From contig DAIPYJ010000077.1 in assembly GCA_036782775.1 (NCBI GenBank), forward strand, positions 1 to 13,438: a DNA stretch of 13,438 bases, in the 5' to 3' direction. Below, one piece after another: positions 12,263 through 13,438 of the stretch. Origin of the DNA: CF-13 sp036782775. GTDB taxonomy: Bacteria > Chloroflexota > Dormibacteria > CF-121. Position 1 is the first letter of the stretch. Every line of letters starts with the position of its first letter. Under the pieces are notes generated by a model, which was not told the origin of the DNA, did not search any database, and saw only the letters and a list, made by a program, of their open reading frames with translations. The position numbers were made by a program, and so were the translations under genes.

Positions 12263-12593
12263 AGCCGAGCGTCGCTACGCGGCAATCGTGAAGGCGCTCG
12301 CCGGCCAGCCTGGGGTGACACAGGACACCGGCGGGCGCAAAGGATTTGGGTCGAGCAGCCAGCTGAAGGTGGGCGGTCGGATCTTTGCCATGCTCGTCCG
12401 GGGCGACCTGGTCGTGAAGCTGCCACGACTGGAGGTCGATGGCGCGGTGGCAGGCCGGCTGGGCGTGCGCTTCGACCCGAGGAGGGATGGCCGGCTCATG
12501 AAGGAGTGGCTGGTGGTAGCGACGACCTCGAAAGCAGACTGGTTGGCGCTTGCCCGCCAGGCTCTCGCCTACGTGCGCAAGTCGCCCGGCTGA
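12213..12593 (+). CDS. TfoX N-terminal / MmcQ-YjbR-like small protein
   Basis: This small protein (126 aa from the ATG) resembles the TfoX N-terminal/YjbR-type fold: GFGSSSQLKVGGRIFAMLVRG (44-64), DLVVKLPRLEVDGAV (65-79), GVRFDPRRDGRLMKEWLVV (84-102) and a C-terminal helix WLALARQALAYVRKS. Despite the TfoX name, this class of standalone proteins has no shown role in competence; the function is unknown. The ATG used here overlaps the SRPBCC gene by 50 bp. A TTG at 12249 gives 114 aa, closer to the usual length, and a 14-bp overlap, and may be the true start. No good RBS precedes either. The 3' end overlaps the convergent CinA-like gene by 25 bp. Confidence 0.75.
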   Translation: MRKAASLSPTSRLPLAEAERRYAAIVKALAGQPGVTQDTGGRKGFGSSSQLKVGGRIFAMLVRGDLVVKLPRLEVDGAVAGRLGVRFDPRRDGRLMKEWLVVATTSKADWLALARQALAYVRKSPG

Positions 12594-13099
12594 GTTTTTC
12601 CAGAGCCGGAGGAAGCCGCGAGGAGATCTGCCGCGAGGTCGATCGCGGCCTCCACGCTCGCCATCCGGTTGGTCGCCCGTCCACCGGGCCAGCGGTACTC
12701 GCGGACCTCGGTGCGGCTATCAAGTGAGACTCCAATGAAGGTGAGGCCGACGGGCTTGCCCTCCTGCGTATCCGGGCCGGCGACGCCGGTCACGCTGAGG
12801 GCCACGTCGGCGCCAAGACGGTGTCGGGCGGCCTCGGCCATGAGCCGCGCGGTGGCGGCGCTGACAACCCCGTCGGTCTTGATCACGGCCTCCGGAATGC
12901 CCAGCAGCGACATCTTTTCGTCCGCCGTGTAGCTGATCATGCCCCCGAGAAAACGCTTCGACGACTCGGGGAGGTCGGCCAGGCTGGCGGCGAGCAGGCC
13001 GGCGGTCATCGATTCGGCGACGCCGATGGTCAAATCCCTCCGGCTGAGCTCGGTGCCAAGCCGCTGGAGGGCCGGTCCGAGCGATCCGGCGATTGCCAT
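12569..13099 (-). CDS. CinA C-terminal domain protein (PncC-like nicotinamide-nucleotide amidohydrolase)
   Basis: This 176-aa protein is the C-terminal amidohydrolase domain of CinA as a standalone protein, like E. coli PncC, which converts nicotinamide mononucleotide to nicotinate mononucleotide in NAD recycling. Motifs are IGVAESMTAGLLAASLA (25-41, normally AESCTGG; the cysteine is M31 here), GGMISYTADEKMSLLGI (52-68), TDGVVSAATARLMA (75-88), ALSVTGVAGPD (100-110) and VGLTFIGVS (117-125). The N-terminal CinA pyrophosphatase domain is absent. The C-terminal extension (163-176) is coded over the end of the convergent TfoX-like gene. The ATG has no clear RBS. No recA is next to it, unlike the classical cinA-recA arrangement. 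Confidence 0.9.
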   Translation of the reverse strand: MAIAGSLGPALQRLGTELSRRDLTIGVAESMTAGLLAASLADLPESSKRFLGGMISYTADEKMSLLGIPEAVIKTDGVVSAATARLMAEAARHRLGADVALSVTGVAGPDTQEGKPVGLTFIGVSLDSRTEVREYRWPGGRATNRMASVEAAIDLAADLLAASSGSGKTQPGDLRT

Positions 13100-13199
13100 C
13101 CTACATCGACGATATCAGCTTTTCTGCGATTTCACTGTTCATGAGGCAGTCAGGCTTCACCTGCGGTAATCTGTCGCGGAGCATGCTGCCGCTATCGCA

Positions 13200-13438
13200 G
13201 TGGGGTGGGCTACGGCGCTAGCCCGATCGACGCGGGAACCCGACGAGGAACTCGACCAGCTCGTCCAGATCGCAACCGACGTCGCCGGCACGCTCGATCC
13301 GCGCCAGGTCATAACGCGCATCCTCGAGCGCGGCATTCAAGCCCTGCAGGCGGATCGTGCCACCCTCTCCAGCCTGATCGACGGCGAGGTGGTGATCGAG
13401 GCAACCATCGGCCGGAACGGGAACGTAACCTGGGTTGG
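13200..13438 (+). CDS. GAF-domain protein, N-terminal part (3' end outside window)
   Basis: An open frame runs to the right edge and encodes EELDQLVQIATDVAGTLDPRQVITRILERGIQALQADRATLSSLIDGEVVIEAT. This is the typical start of a GAF domain: a leading helix, LDPxxVxxRILExxxxALxADRATL, then the first strands. GAF domains bind small ligands such as cyclic nucleotides or haem, often in sensor kinases, phosphatases or diguanylate cyclases; the output domain lies outside the window. The frame opens after a stop at 13167-13169. The first plausible start is GTG at 13200, without a Shine-Dalgarno, so the exact start is uncertain. The preceding stretch 13100-13199 is intergenic, between this gene and the divergent CinA-like gene, and I could not assign promoters in it. 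Confidence 0.7.
   Translation, partial: MGWATALARSTREPDEELDQLVQIATDVAGTLDPRQVITRILERGIQALQADRATLSSLIDGEVVIEATIGRNGNVTWV

Overview
This is a GC-rich, densely coded window. Gaps between genes are mostly under 100 bp, and many junctions overlap (TGATG, ATGA, GTGA) or leave a single base (TGAGATG). The gene types suggest a soil or aquatic Chloroflexota, Dormibacterota or actinobacterial-type chromosome: a class III cyclase fused to a STAND ATPase, a DUF6510 operon, ArsR/SRPBCC pairs, a 14-TM MFS pump and a standalone CinA C-terminal domain. No marker gene is present, so the phylum is an inference. I saw no rRNA, tRNA, CRISPR array, transposase or phage gene.

Layout. (1) Positions 1-311, minus strand: the N-terminal part of an ECF sigma factor, running off the left edge. 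(2) Positions 415-3292, minus strand: a tight five-gene operon in the order OsmC-family protein, four-TM membrane protein of unknown function, cytosolic sulfite-oxidase-like molybdopterin protein, FAD/NAD(P)H ferredoxin-reductase-like protein, DUF6510 zinc-ribbon protein. (3) Positions 3382-10992, plus strand: a second tight operon in the order DHA2-family MFS exporter, single-domain cNMP-binding protein, FMO-like FAD/NAD(P) oxidoreductase, 882-aa class III cyclase-STAND-TPR protein, Lpd/MerA-like disulfide oxidoreductase. (4) Positions 10994-12593: a divergent ArsR/SRPBCC module. ArsR and one SRPBCC protein lie on the minus strand; a second SRPBCC protein and a TfoX-like protein lie on the plus strand. 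(5) Positions 12569-13099, minus strand: CinA C-terminal (PncC-like) amidohydrolase. (6) Positions 13200-13438, plus strand: the start of a GAF-domain protein, cut by the right edge.

How the genes may work together. The two long operons diverge from an 89-bp region that holds a palindromic candidate operator. One side is an electron-transfer and thiol-redox set. The other side combines an exporter, two flavin oxidoreductases, a nucleotide cyclase with an ATPase sensor, and a cNMP-fold protein. That makes a candidate cyclic-nucleotide or ATPase-controlled redox/export module. However, both the cyclase and the cNMP fold carry substitutions at key ligand residues, so the signal cannot be assumed to be canonical cAMP.

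The most striking DNA-level feature is a two-copy, GC-extreme palindromic repeat. One copy (376-416) supplies the stop codon of the DUF6510 gene. The other (5824-5869) lies in frame inside the FAD oxidoreductase gene and adds about 16 residues. Both copies carry a hairpin next to a G-quadruplex-type run.
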